Assembly: GCF_000621705.1 (NCBI RefSeq)
Contig: NZ_JHXO01000006.1
Coordinates: 452,143-516,142, forward strand
Direction of reading: 5' to 3'
DNA from: Prolixibacter bellariivorans ATCC BAA-1284
GTDB lineage: Bacteria; Bacteroidota; Bacteroidia; Bacteroidales; Prolixibacteraceae
Length of the DNA: 64,000 bases
Shown one piece after another: positions 8,245-17,602 of this stretch. How positions within the stretch are numbered: position 1 is the stretch's first letter; each line of letters begins with the position of its first letter. The notes under the pieces are model-generated. The model worked only from the letters and a program-made list of their open reading frames with translations, was not told the DNA's origin and did no database searches. The position numbers were made by a program, and so were the translations under genes.

Positions 8245-8964
8245 GTGGTAACTCCTTATAAAGATTCTGACACCAGTAAAAAGGTGCAGGTAGCGGCTAT
8301 GTTCGATAGTATAGCTGCTCGTTATGATTTTTTGAATCACTTCCTCTCCTTTGGTATTGACCGGGGATGGCGGAAGAAAGCCATCAAATTGCTGAAAGCA
8401 TATCAGCCGAAGCAAATGCTGGACATTGCAACCGGAACCGGTGATTTTGCTATCGAAGCGTTGAAGCTGGATCCTGATAAAATTACGGGAGTGGATATTT
8501 CCACGGGTATGCTGGCCGAAGGGCGGAAAAAGATGGAACGCCTGGGCATCGACGGAAAAGTTGAATTGCTGGAAGGTGACTCTGAGAATCTTCCGTTCGA
8601 ACCGGAAAAATTTGAAGCCATTACGGTTGCATTTGGTGTTCGGAATTTTGAGAATCTGAGTAAAGGGCTGGAAGAAATGCATCGGGTGCTGAAACCCGGT
8701 GGTGTCACTTGTGTCCTGGAATTCTCGCAACCGCGCAGTTTTCCAATGAAACAGTTGTACCATTTTTATTCGTTTCGGATTCTGCCTTTCTGGGGACGAT
8801 TTTTTTCGAAAGATAAAGCGGCCTATAGCTACTTGCCGGAATCGGTGCAGGCATTTCCCGATGGCTCTGACTTTATGGCCATCATGCGCAATGCCGGCTT
8901 TAAGAATACACGCGAATACCGGCTGACTTTCGGTATTGCGACCATATACCTGGGCGATAAATAA
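8245..8964 (+). CDS. ubiE: Demethylmenaquinone methyltransferase
   Basis: A 239-residue SAM-dependent class I methyltransferase that converts demethylmenaquinone to menaquinone, the respiratory quinone of this phylum. Diagnostic segments: the N-terminal VAAMFDSIAARYDFLNHFLS (UbiE signature), SAM motif I DIATGTGDFA, AITVAFGVRNFENL (motif II region) and FSFR-type SFRILPFWGRFFS. The GTG at 8245 is the only reasonable start, since the upstream in-frame space is limited by the preceding gene's end at 8233. Peripheral at the inner membrane. The order ubiE then porT recurs in Bacteroidota. Confidence 0.95.
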   Translation: MVTPYKDSDTSKKVQVAAMFDSIAARYDFLNHFLSFGIDRGWRKKAIKLLKAYQPKQMLDIATGTGDFAIEALKLDPDKITGVDISTGMLAEGRKKMERLGIDGKVELLEGDSENLPFEPEKFEAITVAFGVRNFENLSKGLEEMHRVLKPGGVTCVLEFSQPRSFPMKQLYHFYSFRILPFWGRFFSKDKAAYSYLPESVQAFPDGSDFMAIMRNAGFKNTREYRLTFGIATIYLGDK

Positions 8965-9073
8965 CAGGAGTATTCCTTGAAGCAAATTGGGAATACATTT
9001 TAGCGGAGTGAACAATAAACGCTAAAAAATCGTGTTATTGATCATAGAAAAAATGTACCTTATCGGGAAATAT

Positions 9074-9892
9074 ATGATTTACCAAAAGTCCAGATATCTA
9101 CTTCTTCTGCTTGCCTTCATGTTGGTAGGTAACATAACTTATGCCCAGTTTGGCAGGGTTGAGAGTTTGTCGAGTTTTGATGATCGTCCAATTCATTTTG
9201 GATTCTTTCTGGGCGTAAATGCCATGGACTTTGGTTTCCGTTTCTATCCCGATCCCATCAGCCAGAACCCGGTGCTGCAAATGCCTGCAAATGCCGCCAT
9301 CAAGGATAAAACGGAGCAGTATTACCGGGGGCGTTCCATTCGCGCAGATGTTGATCCAATTTCTCCCGGATTTTCCGTGGGAATCGTGTCCAATTTCCGT
9401 CTGGCGGAATTTGCCGATTTACGTATTACGCCGGGAATGAGTTTTGGTAGCCGGCAGTTGGTTTATAACGATACCATCAATCAGGATATTTTAAGTGGTT
9501 TGGGAACAAACGGACTGGACGAGAAGTCCTATCTGAATATTCCTTCCACCTACATTGATATTCCAATAGGCGTTCGCCTGAAGGGAAAGCGATACGGCAA
9601 CCTGCGTCCCTACATTTACCTTGGCGGTACTTATCGCATCGACTTGGAGAACAAAAGGGTAGCAGAGCGCGTATTTCATATGCAAAAAATGGGAGCCTAT
9701 GTCGATTTTGCGATGGGCCTTGACTCCTATCTGCAATTTTTCCGGCTTTCCACCGAATTCCGTGTTTCTCTTGGAGTCGATAATTTGATCGATCACAGTG
9801 TTGGAGCCAATGAAAATCGTATCCCTTATTACGGTTTCGCCATCGAACGGCTTACCTCCAATGTTTTTTCACTTGTCTTTTATTTTGAATAA
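9074..9892 (+). CDS. porT: PorT-family outer membrane protein of the type IX secretion system
   Basis: A 272-residue protein with a signal peptide (MIYQKSRYLLLLLAFMLVGN, predicted cleavage after TYA before QFGR), followed by an antiparallel beta-strand pattern typical of a small beta-barrel: FGFFLGVNAMDFGFRF, ADLRITPGMSFG, YIDIPIGVRLKG, LRPYIYLGGTYRID, and a C-terminal strand ending in aromatic FSLVFYFE. PorT/SprT is required for protein export through T9SS. The call rests on the barrel pattern, length and the position right after ubiE. ATG at 9074 is preferred over upstream GTG 9032 or ATG 9053 because it gives a standard signal peptide. No other T9SS gene is in the window. Confidence 0.78.
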   Translation: MIYQKSRYLLLLLAFMLVGNITYAQFGRVESLSSFDDRPIHFGFFLGVNAMDFGFRFYPDPISQNPVLQMPANAAIKDKTEQYYRGRSIRADVDPISPGFSVGIVSNFRLAEFADLRITPGMSFGSRQLVYNDTINQDILSGLGTNGLDEKSYLNIPSTYIDIPIGVRLKGKRYGNLRPYIYLGGTYRIDLENKRVAERVFHMQKMGAYVDFAMGLDSYLQFFRLSTEFRVSLGVDNLIDHSVGANENRIPYYGFAIERLTSNVFSLVFYFE

Positions 9893-9921
9893 TTCCTCGT
9901 TAGGCAAGGCCTGAATGTTTG

Positions 9922-9929
9922 TATTTTTG
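9922..9929 (+). promoter_or_regulatory. Predicted -7 element of the COG2509 gene
   Basis: TATTTTTG matches TAnnTTTG. It lies just inside the open frame upstream of the FAD protein, which argues that the real start codon is further downstream (TTG at 9982). The -33 box is not obvious. Confidence 0.45.
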
Positions 9930-9981
9930 TAGCGGGAAGTTCCTTGTACAGGAATCGTATGACCTTAAGTACAGAAATAAG

Positions 9982-11556
9982 TTGCAAAAAGAGATAAACA
10001 TTTCCGTCAGTCCAAAACAGGCTGCCGATGAAAAGCAGTTGTCACGAATCGTGGCATCCCAGCTGCGTTTGGATGAAGATCGAGTCCGCGGAATCATTAT
10101 TCGTCGACGTTCGGTGGATGCCCGGAAGCGCGATATCCGGATTAATTTGGGTATCCTGGCCTTTATCGACGAAGAACCCAAACCGTTGAAGCCAGCTGAA
10201 AAAATTTATCCTGATGTGTCGAAAGCCGCTCCGGTGATTATTGTCGGTGCCGGGCCTGCAGGTCTGTTCGCTGCACTTCGCCTCGTCGAACTGGGAATGA
10301 AGCCGGTTATTCTCGAGCGGGGGAAAAGCGTGAGCGAGCGCAAACGAGATATTGCGACCATTCATCGTGATCAGCAGATCGAGCCGGATTCCAATTATGG
10401 TTTTGGCGAAGGTGGAGCAGGAACATTTTCGGACGGCAAGCTTTACACCCGTTCGAAAAAGAGGGGAGATGTCAATCGTATTCTGGAAATTCTGCATTTT
10501 CACGGAGCGCAGGACGATATCCTGATTGACGCGCATCCGCACATCGGCACGAACGTATTACCCCGGGTGGTAACGGCTATGCGGAAAACGATCCTGGAAG
10601 CTGGCGGCGAGGTTCATTTTCATTCGCGGGTAACCGATATCATCAGTCAGAATGGCAAAGCTTCCGGCGTAAAATTAAAGAGCGGGCAAACCCTTTCAGG
10701 GAAAGCTGTCATCCTGGCAACGGGTCATTCAGCCCGCGATGTGTACCAGATGCTACACGACAAACATCTTACGCTCGAAGGGAAACCTTTTGCCATGGGC
10801 GTTCGGGTCGAACATCCACAGGAGTTGATTGATTCGATCCAGTACCATGGAAGGTCCAGAGGAGAGTTGTTGCCGGCAGCCACTTATTCGTTCGCGGAAC
10901 AGGTAGAGCAACGTGGTGTTTATTCCTTTTGCATGTGCCCCGGCGGAATGATTGTACCGGCAGCCACTGCTCCCGGAGAGTTGGTGGTAAATGGTATGTC
11001 GCCCTCGGGACGAGGAGGTGTCTTTGCTAATTCGGGCATTGTCGTGGAAATTCGGTTGGAAGATATTCCGAAGAATTATAAGCGGTTTGAGCAGTTGGCC
11101 GGTCTGCATTTTCAATCCGATTTGGAGCAGAAGTGTTTCCGGCAGGCTAATCGTTCGCAATTGGCACCGGCCCAACGGTTGGATGATTTTGTGAAGGGAC
11201 GGTTATCGTATGATTTACCCGAAACGTCGTACCGGCCGGGAATTCAGCTGTCGCCTATGCACGAATGGTTACCAGAGCATATTCGTGAAAAACTACAAAA
11301 AGGATTTATTCAAATCGGGCGGAAAGCCAACGGATTTCTCACAAACAATGCTGTTATCATGGGGGTTGAATCGCGGACATCTTCGCCGGTGCGGATTCCC
11401 CGAGATAAGATATCGTTAGAGCATATACAGATGCCACGACTTTTCCCTTGCGGTGAAGGCGCTGGCTATGCCGGAGGCATTGTATCCTCGGCTATCGACG
11501 GAGAACGTTGTGCGGAAGCAGTTGTCAGGATTTGTTCGGCATCATCCGGCGTCTGA
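9982..11556 (+). CDS. FAD-dependent dehydrogenase/oxidoreductase (COG2509 type)
   Basis: About 524 residues. An N-terminal region of about 80 residues (KEINISVSPKQAADEKQL, RLDEDRVRGIIIRRRSVD) precedes the FAD-binding Rossmann motif VIIVGAGPAGLFAALRL. Further family marks are YGFGEGGAGTFSDGKLYTR, VILATGHSARDVY, FAMGVRVEHPQ, YSFCMCPGG and FPCGEGAGYAGGI near the C-terminus. These are the 'uncharacterised FAD-dependent dehydrogenases' widespread in bacteria; the substrate is unknown. The frame is open back to 9919, but no ATG exists. TTG 9982 is chosen because it lies downstream of a promoter element and gives the usual family length. The 3' end overlaps the convergent methyltransferase gene by 32 bases. 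Confidence 0.88.
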   Translation: MQKEINISVSPKQAADEKQLSRIVASQLRLDEDRVRGIIIRRRSVDARKRDIRINLGILAFIDEEPKPLKPAEKIYPDVSKAAPVIIVGAGPAGLFAALRLVELGMKPVILERGKSVSERKRDIATIHRDQQIEPDSNYGFGEGGAGTFSDGKLYTRSKKRGDVNRILEILHFHGAQDDILIDAHPHIGTNVLPRVVTAMRKTILEAGGEVHFHSRVTDIISQNGKASGVKLKSGQTLSGKAVILATGHSARDVYQMLHDKHLTLEGKPFAMGVRVEHPQELIDSIQYHGRSRGELLPAATYSFAEQVEQRGVYSFCMCPGGMIVPAATAPGELVVNGMSPSGRGGVFANSGIVVEIRLEDIPKNYKRFEQLAGLHFQSDLEQKCFRQANRSQLAPAQRLDDFVKGRLSYDLPETSYRPGIQLSPMHEWLPEHIREKLQKGFIQIGRKANGFLTNNAVIMGVESRTSSPVRIPRDKISLEHIQMPRLFPCGEGAGYAGGIVSSAIDGERCAEAVVRICSASSGV

Positions 11557-12304
11557 ATTCGGAACAGGTGATAGAAGTTGCCATGGCCACGTTCAGTGAT
11601 TCCGACGTCATCCGGTCGGCCGGAAAATTAGGGATATGAATTTTGTGCTGAATGAAAGGTTCAACATCGTCAGAAATGCCTTTCCCTTCGTTGCCCATTA
11701 CAATAATCCCGTTTGGAGAGAGTGAAGCAGAATAAATGGCTTCGCCCTCGAGAAATGTTCCGTACACCGGAATTTCCATTTCATTTGCCCATTGAAGATA
11801 GTTCGGCAGGTTACCGTAGTGTAGTCTGATACGAGCGATGGCACCCATGGTTGCCTGAATGGTTTTGGGATTATACAAATCGACTGTATCCTCTGAGCAA
11901 AGAATATTTTTGATGCCAAACCAATCGGCCAGGCGAATAATGGTTCCCAGGTTGCCGGGATCCTGAACTCCATCCAGCGCCAGGCACAGATCGCCGGCAA
12001 TTTCTTCCCATGACAATGAATGTTCTGGAATTCTAACTGTGGCAACAATGTCGGGAGACGATTTTAGCTGAGAGATTTTCTTTAAATCCGCAGGTTGCGA
12101 GGTATGGATGTTTTTCGGGTTAAAACCCTTTCCTTCGACAGTTGCAATTAATTCTGGCGTGCAAAAGACTTCCCGAACTTTCATTTCTGAATCAAGCAGA
12201 TCGAAAACGAGTTTTTGGCCTTCGGCGACGAAAAGGCCTTCGCTGCGCCTGAATTTTTTCAGATGAAGCGAACGGAGTTGTTTTATTTTGTTTTTTGAGA
12301 GCAA
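11525..12304 (-). CDS. TrmH/SpoU family RNA 2'-O-ribose methyltransferase
   Basis: A 259-residue SPOUT-class methyltransferase. The N-terminal substrate-binding part begins KIKQLRSLHLKKFRRSEGLF with FVAEGQKLVFDLL. The knotted catalytic domain shows motif 1 ALDGVQDPGNLGTIIRLADW (the conserved Asn-Arg pair), motif 2 GIIVMGNEGKGIS and motif 3 IHIPNFPADRMTSESLNVAM. It probably methylates a ribose in rRNA or tRNA. Length and the split N-domain are nearest to RlmB/TsnR-like members, but the site cannot be named. Divergent from the TamA-like gene and convergent with the FAD gene, with overlapping 3' ends. Confidence 0.92.
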   Translation of the reverse strand: MLSKNKIKQLRSLHLKKFRRSEGLFVAEGQKLVFDLLDSEMKVREVFCTPELIATVEGKGFNPKNIHTSQPADLKKISQLKSSPDIVATVRIPEHSLSWEEIAGDLCLALDGVQDPGNLGTIIRLADWFGIKNILCSEDTVDLYNPKTIQATMGAIARIRLHYGNLPNYLQWANEMEIPVYGTFLEGEAIYSASLSPNGIIVMGNEGKGISDDVEPFIQHKIHIPNFPADRMTSESLNVAMATSITCSEFRRRMMPNKS

Positions 12305-12369
12305 ACCGCTATACTGAGTTTCACAATTAACTTCAGCAAAAATAAGCGATTTTAAATTATTGAGTTCAC

Positions 12370-12377
12370 TATATTTG
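12370..12377 (+). promoter_or_regulatory. Predicted -7 element of the TamA-like gene
   Basis: TATATTTG exactly matches TAnnTTTG and its last G is the first base of the GTG at 12377. That GTG therefore cannot be a normal start. The downstream TTG at 12401 (or 12410/12413) is more likely. Confidence 0.55.
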
Positions 12378-12400
12378 TGAGGTTTCCAATTTTCAGTGTA

Positions 12401-14731
12401 TTGAAGGATTTGTTGAGAATAATAAAGCTGATTTCCGGATTGGCCTTTCTGGTTTTACTACTTTTTTCGTGCCGGACAACGAAATTTGTTCCGCAGGACC
12501 AATACCTGTTGAATAAAGTGAAGGTGGAAGTTGATACGAAAAACATTGACAGACAGGAATTAAAAAATTATTTTCGGCAAACCCCCAACACCTCCATTCT
12601 CGGATTCTGGAAGTTTCATTTGGCACTTTACAACTTATCGTCACGAAAGAAAAACGACGGTTGGCTGAAGCGCATAGGTGAAGCACCTGTGATATACGAT
12701 CCCTTCCTGACCAGGCGTTCAGACGAAGAGTTGAAACGGTACATGCACAACAAGGGCTATTATGATGCAGAGGTAACCGATACGGTTTATCGTAAAAAGA
12801 AAAAGGCTGAAGTCGTCTATCGCATTACCGCCAATGAACCTTATACAATCAGTCGCTACAAGGTTGACGTGCTTGACGACTCACTCCAGACAATCGTACA
12901 TCAGGATTCGACATTGTCGACGGTTCATGTCGGTGAAAATCTGGACATGGATAAACTGGCCAGTGAGCGATTGCGGATGGTTCGTACATTAAAGGATCAA
13001 GGTTATTATCGGATGAATCGTAACAGTATTTCCTATGAGGCCGATACAACTTTGGGAAAACGGCAATCGGCCGTAACCATGCTGGTTGGAGAGCAGGAAA
13101 TACAGGACTCGCTGGGCAATATCGAATATCAGCCGCATACGAAGTTTACATTCCGGAATTTCTATTTCTTGACAGAATATGAACCCCGTAAAGCACTATT
13201 CGGTGAGCACCTGAATATGGACATGGTCCCGCAGGATACGCTGAAAGTTGACAACTACTACTTCATCTATAAAAAATCGTTGCGTTTCCGTCCTGATTTG
13301 CTCATCAATGCGAACCATATTGGTGATGCGGGTTATTATAAGGTGAGTGAAGTAGAGCGCACCTACAATGAACTATCGTTGTTGCGATTATTCAAAGTAA
13401 TTAATATTCAGTTCGAGGATACCGGGCAACGGGATTCACTGGGGCACTCTATGCTCGATTGTATCATTCAATTGACCCCGTCTACCAAGCAATCTTATTC
13501 ATTCTCGCTCGAAGGAACTAATTCATCGGGGAACCTGGGAGTCGCCGGGAATTTAAATTATCAGCACCGAAATCTTTTCAAGGGGGGAGAGATTCTCGAT
13601 GTACAATTGCGTGGAGCAACCGAGCGGCAAAGCTATGGTGTGAAGGATTCTGTCAAATTTTTTAATACCCTGGAAACAGGTATCGAAACCAAACTTACGC
13701 TGCCCAAATTTTTGGCTCCGATTCGATCAAATCGACTGTTTCAATACTCTACGCCCAAAACGCTTTTTAGTCTGGCATACAATTATCAGCGTCGTCCCGA
13801 TTACACCCGGACCATTGCACGTGCCAGTTTTGGCTACCAGTGGAAATCGTCCGAGTTCTCAACACACCGAATCAATTTGCTGGATTTCAATCTGGTGAAA
13901 ATGTTTTCATACGATCCGGAGTTCATTGCATCCATCGAAAATCTGTATATCCGTAGCTCATATACCGATCACTCCATTTCATCGTTTAATTACATTTATA
14001 CATATAATACACAGCGCTTGCAGAAGAGAACCAACTATAAATATTTGCGTGCCTCATTCGAAACAGCCGGGAATACATTATATGGATACAGCAAACTGGC
14101 AAACCGCCCCCAGGAACTGACGGACACGTTAGCAGGAGGCCAGTATAAATTCCTGGGAACACCATTTGCTCAGTATGTCAGAACCGATCTGGAGTATCGT
14201 CGTGGCTGGGTACTCGATAAGTACAATACGGTCGTCATTCGTGGTTTTGGCGGTATTGCAGTTCCATACGGTAACTCGAAGCAGGTACCTTTCGAGCGGA
14301 AATACTTTACCGGAGGTGCCAACGACATTCGTGCCTGGCCGGTTCGTTCACTTGGTCCAGGTACTTATAAAGCCGATCCGAATGCTTTCCCGAATCAAAC
14401 AGGAGATGTTAAGTTGGAAGGTAATATTGAATATCGTTATAAGATGATTGGTATGCTGGAAGGAGCCTTTTTCCTGGATGTCGGTAATATCTGGTCGTTG
14501 AATGATAACCGCCCGGGAACCGAGTTTCGTTTGGACAAGTTTTATAATGAATTAGCAGTGGGAACAGGAACCGGATTTCGGTTCGATTTTTCATATGTGA
14601 TTTTTCGACTGGATGTTGGAATGAAACTATGTGATCCTTCACGTCCGGCAGGCTCAAGATGGATCATTGGTAACCGCCCGTATACAACTGATGATTTCAA
14701 CGTTACCTTCGCAATAGGGTATCCCTTTTAA
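12401..14731 (+). CDS. TamA/BamA-like outer membrane lipoprotein (TamL type)
   Basis: About 776 residues. An N-terminal lipoprotein signal ending LVLLLFSCRTTKF has its lipobox Cys in FSC. POTRA-like repeats follow (EELKRYMHNKGYYDAEVTD, ASERLRMVRTLKDQGYYRMN, VERTYNELSLLRLFKVINI), then a C-terminal 16-strand Omp85 barrel with conserved RYFTGGANDIRAWP-like motif (visible KYFTGGANDIRAWPVRSLGP) and a terminal aromatic strand FNVTFAIGYPF. Bacteroidota have such lipidated TamA homologues in the outer membrane, assisting assembly of outer membrane or surface proteins. The start is not ATG; TTG 12401 is inferred from the promoter position. The aldolase gene follows with its own promoter. Confidence 0.87.
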   Translation: MKDLLRIIKLISGLAFLVLLLFSCRTTKFVPQDQYLLNKVKVEVDTKNIDRQELKNYFRQTPNTSILGFWKFHLALYNLSSRKKNDGWLKRIGEAPVIYDPFLTRRSDEELKRYMHNKGYYDAEVTDTVYRKKKKAEVVYRITANEPYTISRYKVDVLDDSLQTIVHQDSTLSTVHVGENLDMDKLASERLRMVRTLKDQGYYRMNRNSISYEADTTLGKRQSAVTMLVGEQEIQDSLGNIEYQPHTKFTFRNFYFLTEYEPRKALFGEHLNMDMVPQDTLKVDNYYFIYKKSLRFRPDLLINANHIGDAGYYKVSEVERTYNELSLLRLFKVINIQFEDTGQRDSLGHSMLDCIIQLTPSTKQSYSFSLEGTNSSGNLGVAGNLNYQHRNLFKGGEILDVQLRGATERQSYGVKDSVKFFNTLETGIETKLTLPKFLAPIRSNRLFQYSTPKTLFSLAYNYQRRPDYTRTIARASFGYQWKSSEFSTHRINLLDFNLVKMFSYDPEFIASIENLYIRSSYTDHSISSFNYIYTYNTQRLQKRTNYKYLRASFETAGNTLYGYSKLANRPQELTDTLAGGQYKFLGTPFAQYVRTDLEYRRGWVLDKYNTVVIRGFGGIAVPYGNSKQVPFERKYFTGGANDIRAWPVRSLGPGTYKADPNAFPNQTGDVKLEGNIEYRYKMIGMLEGAFFLDVGNIWSLNDNRPGTEFRLDKFYNELAVGTGTGFRFDFSYVIFRLDVGMKLCDPSRPAGSRWIIGNRPYTTDDFNVTFAIGYPF

Positions 14732-14777
14732 CGTAGTTTTAACAGGTGTTGTAAAACATTATTTCATTTTTTATTCG

Positions 14778-14785
14778 TACCTTTG
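14778..14785 (+). promoter_or_regulatory. Predicted -7 element of fba
   Basis: TACCTTTG matches TAnnTTTG. Transcription would begin around 14792, giving a leader of about 70 nt before the fba ATG. The leader is AT-rich and shows no strong fold. The -33 region is T-rich without a perfect TTTG. Confidence 0.55.
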
Positions 14786-14862
14786 CAACCGGTTATTTGA
14801 AACGATAACCAAGAGAATTAGGTTATTTATAGTAAGTTATATCTACCTGTAAAATAAGAGCT

Positions 14863-15945
14863 ATGAGCGCAAAATTATTCAAAGACATTAAACCTGGTGT
14901 TGTAACCGGGGAAGACCTTCAAACCATTTTTAAAGTAGCCAAAGAAAACAACTTCGCTCTTCCGGCAGTAAACGTAACCGGAACCGATACTGTTAACGCA
15001 GTTTTGGAAGCTGCCAAAGTTGTTAATTCACCGGTCATCATTCAGCTTTCAAACGGTGGTGCTGCTTTTTATGCAGGTAAAGGGTTGAAACTCGAAGGTC
15101 AGCAAGCTGCTATCCTGGGTGGAATCTCAGCTGCAAAACATATTCATACGGTTGCTGAAGCCTACGGAGTGCACGTGGTTCTGCACACCGACCATGCAGC
15201 AAAGAAACTGTTGCCCTGGATTGACGGATTGCTCGATGCAGGTGAAAAACATTTCGAACAATACGGCAAACCGCTGTTTAGTTCACATATGCTCGACTTG
15301 TCAGAAGAGTCACTGGAAGAAAACATCGAGATTTCGAAAAAATACCTTGCCCGCATGAGCAAAATGGGTATGACTCTTGAAATCGAATTGGGTATCACCG
15401 GTGGTGAGGAAGATGGAGTTGACAATACAGGAGTAGATAACTCACTGCTGTACACTCAGCCGGAAGATGTTTTTTATGCTTACACCGAATTGAGCAAAGT
15501 ATCTCCGAACTTCACGGTTGCTGCTTCATTTGGTAATGTACACGGAGTTTACAAGCCAGGAAACGTTGTATTGACTCCGGTGATTCTGAAAAACTCACAG
15601 GATTACATTGCTGAGAAGCTGGGTCTCGAAGATAAGAAACCCGTTAACTTCGTATTCCACGGCGGTTCTGGTTCTAAACCTGAAGAAATCCACGAAGCTA
15701 TTGGCTATGGTGTTATCAAAATGAATATCGATACCGATACTCAGTGGGCTATGTGGAATGGTGTTCGTGAATTCGAAGCTAAAAACCACGACTACCTGCA
15801 ATCGCAGATTGGTAACCCTGAAGGTGAAGAAAAACCGAACAAGAAATATTACGATCCTCGTGTTTGGCTGCGTGCCGGCGAGCAGGGTGTGATTGATCGT
15901 TTGAAAGAAGCTTTTGAAGCACTGAACGCTATCGATCGCGACTAA
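14863..15945 (+). CDS. fbaA: Class II fructose-bisphosphate aldolase
   Basis: A 360-residue zinc-dependent aldolase of the E. coli FbaA type, splitting fructose-1,6-bisphosphate into dihydroxyacetone phosphate and glyceraldehyde-3-phosphate. Visible: FALPAVNVTGTDTVNAVLEA at the N-terminus, VVLHTDHAAKK with the zinc-binding His and catalytic Asp, LEIELGITGGEEDGVDN (the acidic FbaA signature), ASFGNVHGVYKPG and FHGGSGS with zinc-ligand histidines, and IKMNIDTDTQWA. Cytosolic, highly expressed codon use. Monocistronic: own promoter, and a strong terminator 30 bases after the stop codon. With gap it supplies central glycolysis. Confidence 0.97.
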   Translation: MSAKLFKDIKPGVVTGEDLQTIFKVAKENNFALPAVNVTGTDTVNAVLEAAKVVNSPVIIQLSNGGAAFYAGKGLKLEGQQAAILGGISAAKHIHTVAEAYGVHVVLHTDHAAKKLLPWIDGLLDAGEKHFEQYGKPLFSSHMLDLSEESLEENIEISKKYLARMSKMGMTLEIELGITGGEEDGVDNTGVDNSLLYTQPEDVFYAYTELSKVSPNFTVAASFGNVHGVYKPGNVVLTPVILKNSQDYIAEKLGLEDKKPVNFVFHGGSGSKPEEIHEAIGYGVIKMNIDTDTQWAMWNGVREFEAKNHDYLQSQIGNPEGEEKPNKKYYDPRVWLRAGEQGVIDRLKEAFEALNAIDRD

Positions 15946-15974
15946 GAAAGTTCATACCGAACGATACATATATG

Positions 15975-16000
15975 AAAACCACCTTCGGGTGGTTTTTTTG
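15975..16000 (+). terminator. Rho-independent terminator of fba
   Basis: AAACCACC-TTCG-GGTGG followed by TTTTTTTG: an 8-bp stem closed by the stable UUCG tetraloop and a run of seven T. Confidence 0.93.
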
Positions 16001-16156
16001 TTTATATACATTTGTTCGTGTTAGGAAGTATCTTGGGCAATCCGAAAAAAAATGACAAATTTGCTCGCTGTAAAATGTTGATTATAAAAAGCTTTTATTT
16101 ATTCTAAATTGAGATTATCTGCGATTTCAATTTATTGAACTAACACTAACCACCTT

Positions 16157-17506
16157 ATGCAAGGAAAGAGAGACAGCTTTACAAGTCGTTTTGGCGTTAT
16201 TGCTGCAGCGGCGGGTTCGGCCATCGGACTTGGTAACATCTGGCGATTCCCCTATGTCCTGGGCGAAAACGGGGGAGGAGCATTTTTCCTGATTTACCTT
16301 TTTTTCATTGTCCTAATAGGCATTCCGTTAATGTTAACTGAGATGACGCTTGGAAGAAGTGCTCAGCGTAACGCCTTCGGGACATTTAAATTTCTGGCTC
16401 CCAAAACTGGCTGGCCATTGGTCGGTATTATGGGAGTGGCAGCAGCATTCATGATTTTATCTTTTTACAGTGCCGTAGCCGGATGGACGCTGGAGTATAC
16501 ACTTCAGGCTGTTAGAAACAACTTTGCAGGAAAAAATCCGGTAGAATTGAATACGATGTACGGCGATTTCGTCTCCGGCTCGTTTTGGCCTGTTGTGTGG
16601 ATGCTGATTTTTCTTTTTCTAACATCAGCTATTGTGGTGGCAGGAGTGAGCAAAGGAATTGAGAAGTATACTAAAATTCTGATGCCTGTTTTGCTTGTTA
16701 TTATCATCATTCTCGACATCCGGGCGATTACCCTTCCCGGTGCAGGTGAAGGATTGGAGTTTTTGTTTAAACCCGATTTTAGCAAGCTAACCGGAAATAC
16801 AGTCCTGGAAGCATTGGGACAGGCTTTCTTTTCACTAAGCCTGGGAATGGGAACCATTATTACCTATGGCTCTTACATTAACAGGAAAGAGAGATTGATG
16901 AGTACGGCGGCGTCCGTTTCGCTTGCCGATACATTGATAGCGGTATTGGCAGGAGTCGCTATATTCCCTGCCGTTTTTGCTTTTAATATTGAGCCCGATG
17001 CAGGTCCCAAGCTTGTGTTCATTACGTTACCGAATATTTTCCAGCAAATGCCCGGCGGATATTTCTTTGCTTTAATATTCTTTGTCCTGTTAGTCATTGC
17101 GGCATTGACATCTTCCATCTCATTATTAGAGGTCATTGTTGCCTATTTCTCCGAGGAATTAAAGATTAGCCGGAAAAAAGCCACGTGGTTGTCGGGGATT
17201 GCAGCGGGAATATTAGGAGTTCTTAGCGCCTTGTCATATGGACCCCTGAAAGATGTTACACTATTCGGAAAAACCGCTTTTGAGTTGCTCGACTACGTTT
17301 CTTCCAACATTCTGTTGCCTTTCGGCGGACTATTAATTACCATTTTTGCCGGCTATATCCTTAAAAAGGCCGTAATGAAAAAGGGAGTGGAAGGTGAAAG
17401 CGGACATGAAAAACTCTTCAAGGTTTACTATTTCATCATCAAGTTTCTGGCACCGGTGGCGATCGCCTTTGTCTTTTTGAACAGTCTTGGAATTCTGAAA
17501 TTTTAA
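16157..17506 (+). CDS. Neurotransmitter:sodium symporter (NSS) family transporter
   Basis: A 449-residue inner-membrane protein with about 11 hydrophobic helices. TM1 contains AAAGSAIGLGNIWRFPYVLG, the NSS signature holding the Na+ and substrate sites where the helix is unwound. GGGAFFLIYLFFIVLIGIPL (TM2) follows, and TM6 carries FFSLSLGMGTIITYGSY. Bacterial members such as LeuT, MhsT and Tyt1 import amino acids with Na+. The shorter 11-TM form here resembles Tyt1/MhsT more than 12-TM LeuT. The substrate is probably a hydrophobic amino acid (inference). The gene stands alone and ends in a clear terminator. Confidence 0.93.
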   Translation: MQGKRDSFTSRFGVIAAAAGSAIGLGNIWRFPYVLGENGGGAFFLIYLFFIVLIGIPLMLTEMTLGRSAQRNAFGTFKFLAPKTGWPLVGIMGVAAAFMILSFYSAVAGWTLEYTLQAVRNNFAGKNPVELNTMYGDFVSGSFWPVVWMLIFLFLTSAIVVAGVSKGIEKYTKILMPVLLVIIIILDIRAITLPGAGEGLEFLFKPDFSKLTGNTVLEALGQAFFSLSLGMGTIITYGSYINRKERLMSTAASVSLADTLIAVLAGVAIFPAVFAFNIEPDAGPKLVFITLPNIFQQMPGGYFFALIFFVLLVIAALTSSISLLEVIVAYFSEELKISRKKATWLSGIAAGILGVLSALSYGPLKDVTLFGKTAFELLDYVSSNILLPFGGLLITIFAGYILKKAVMKKGVEGESGHEKLFKVYYFIIKFLAPVAIAFVFLNSLGILKF

Positions 17507-17528
17507 TCCGATAATATTGAATTCATTG

Positions 17529-17560
17529 AAAAGCTTTCTGGTTAACAGGAAGCTTTTTTT
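17529..17560 (+). terminator. Rho-independent terminator of the NSS transporter
   Basis: A 12-bp stem with one G-U pair (AAAAGCTTTCTG / CAGGAAGCTTTT) around a GTTAA loop, ending in a T run. It lies 22 bases after the stop codon. Confidence 0.9.
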
Positions 17561-17602
17561 GTAACTTTAATATGGAAGTTGCCAATCCAAGACTTCATAT
17601 TA

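Noticed and set aside
16099..16113. 15-bp sequence TTATTCTAAATTGAG shared with 55843-55857
   Set aside because: In 64 kb there are about two billion position pairs against about one billion possible 15-mers, so one or two such matches are expected by chance, more in AT-rich DNA.
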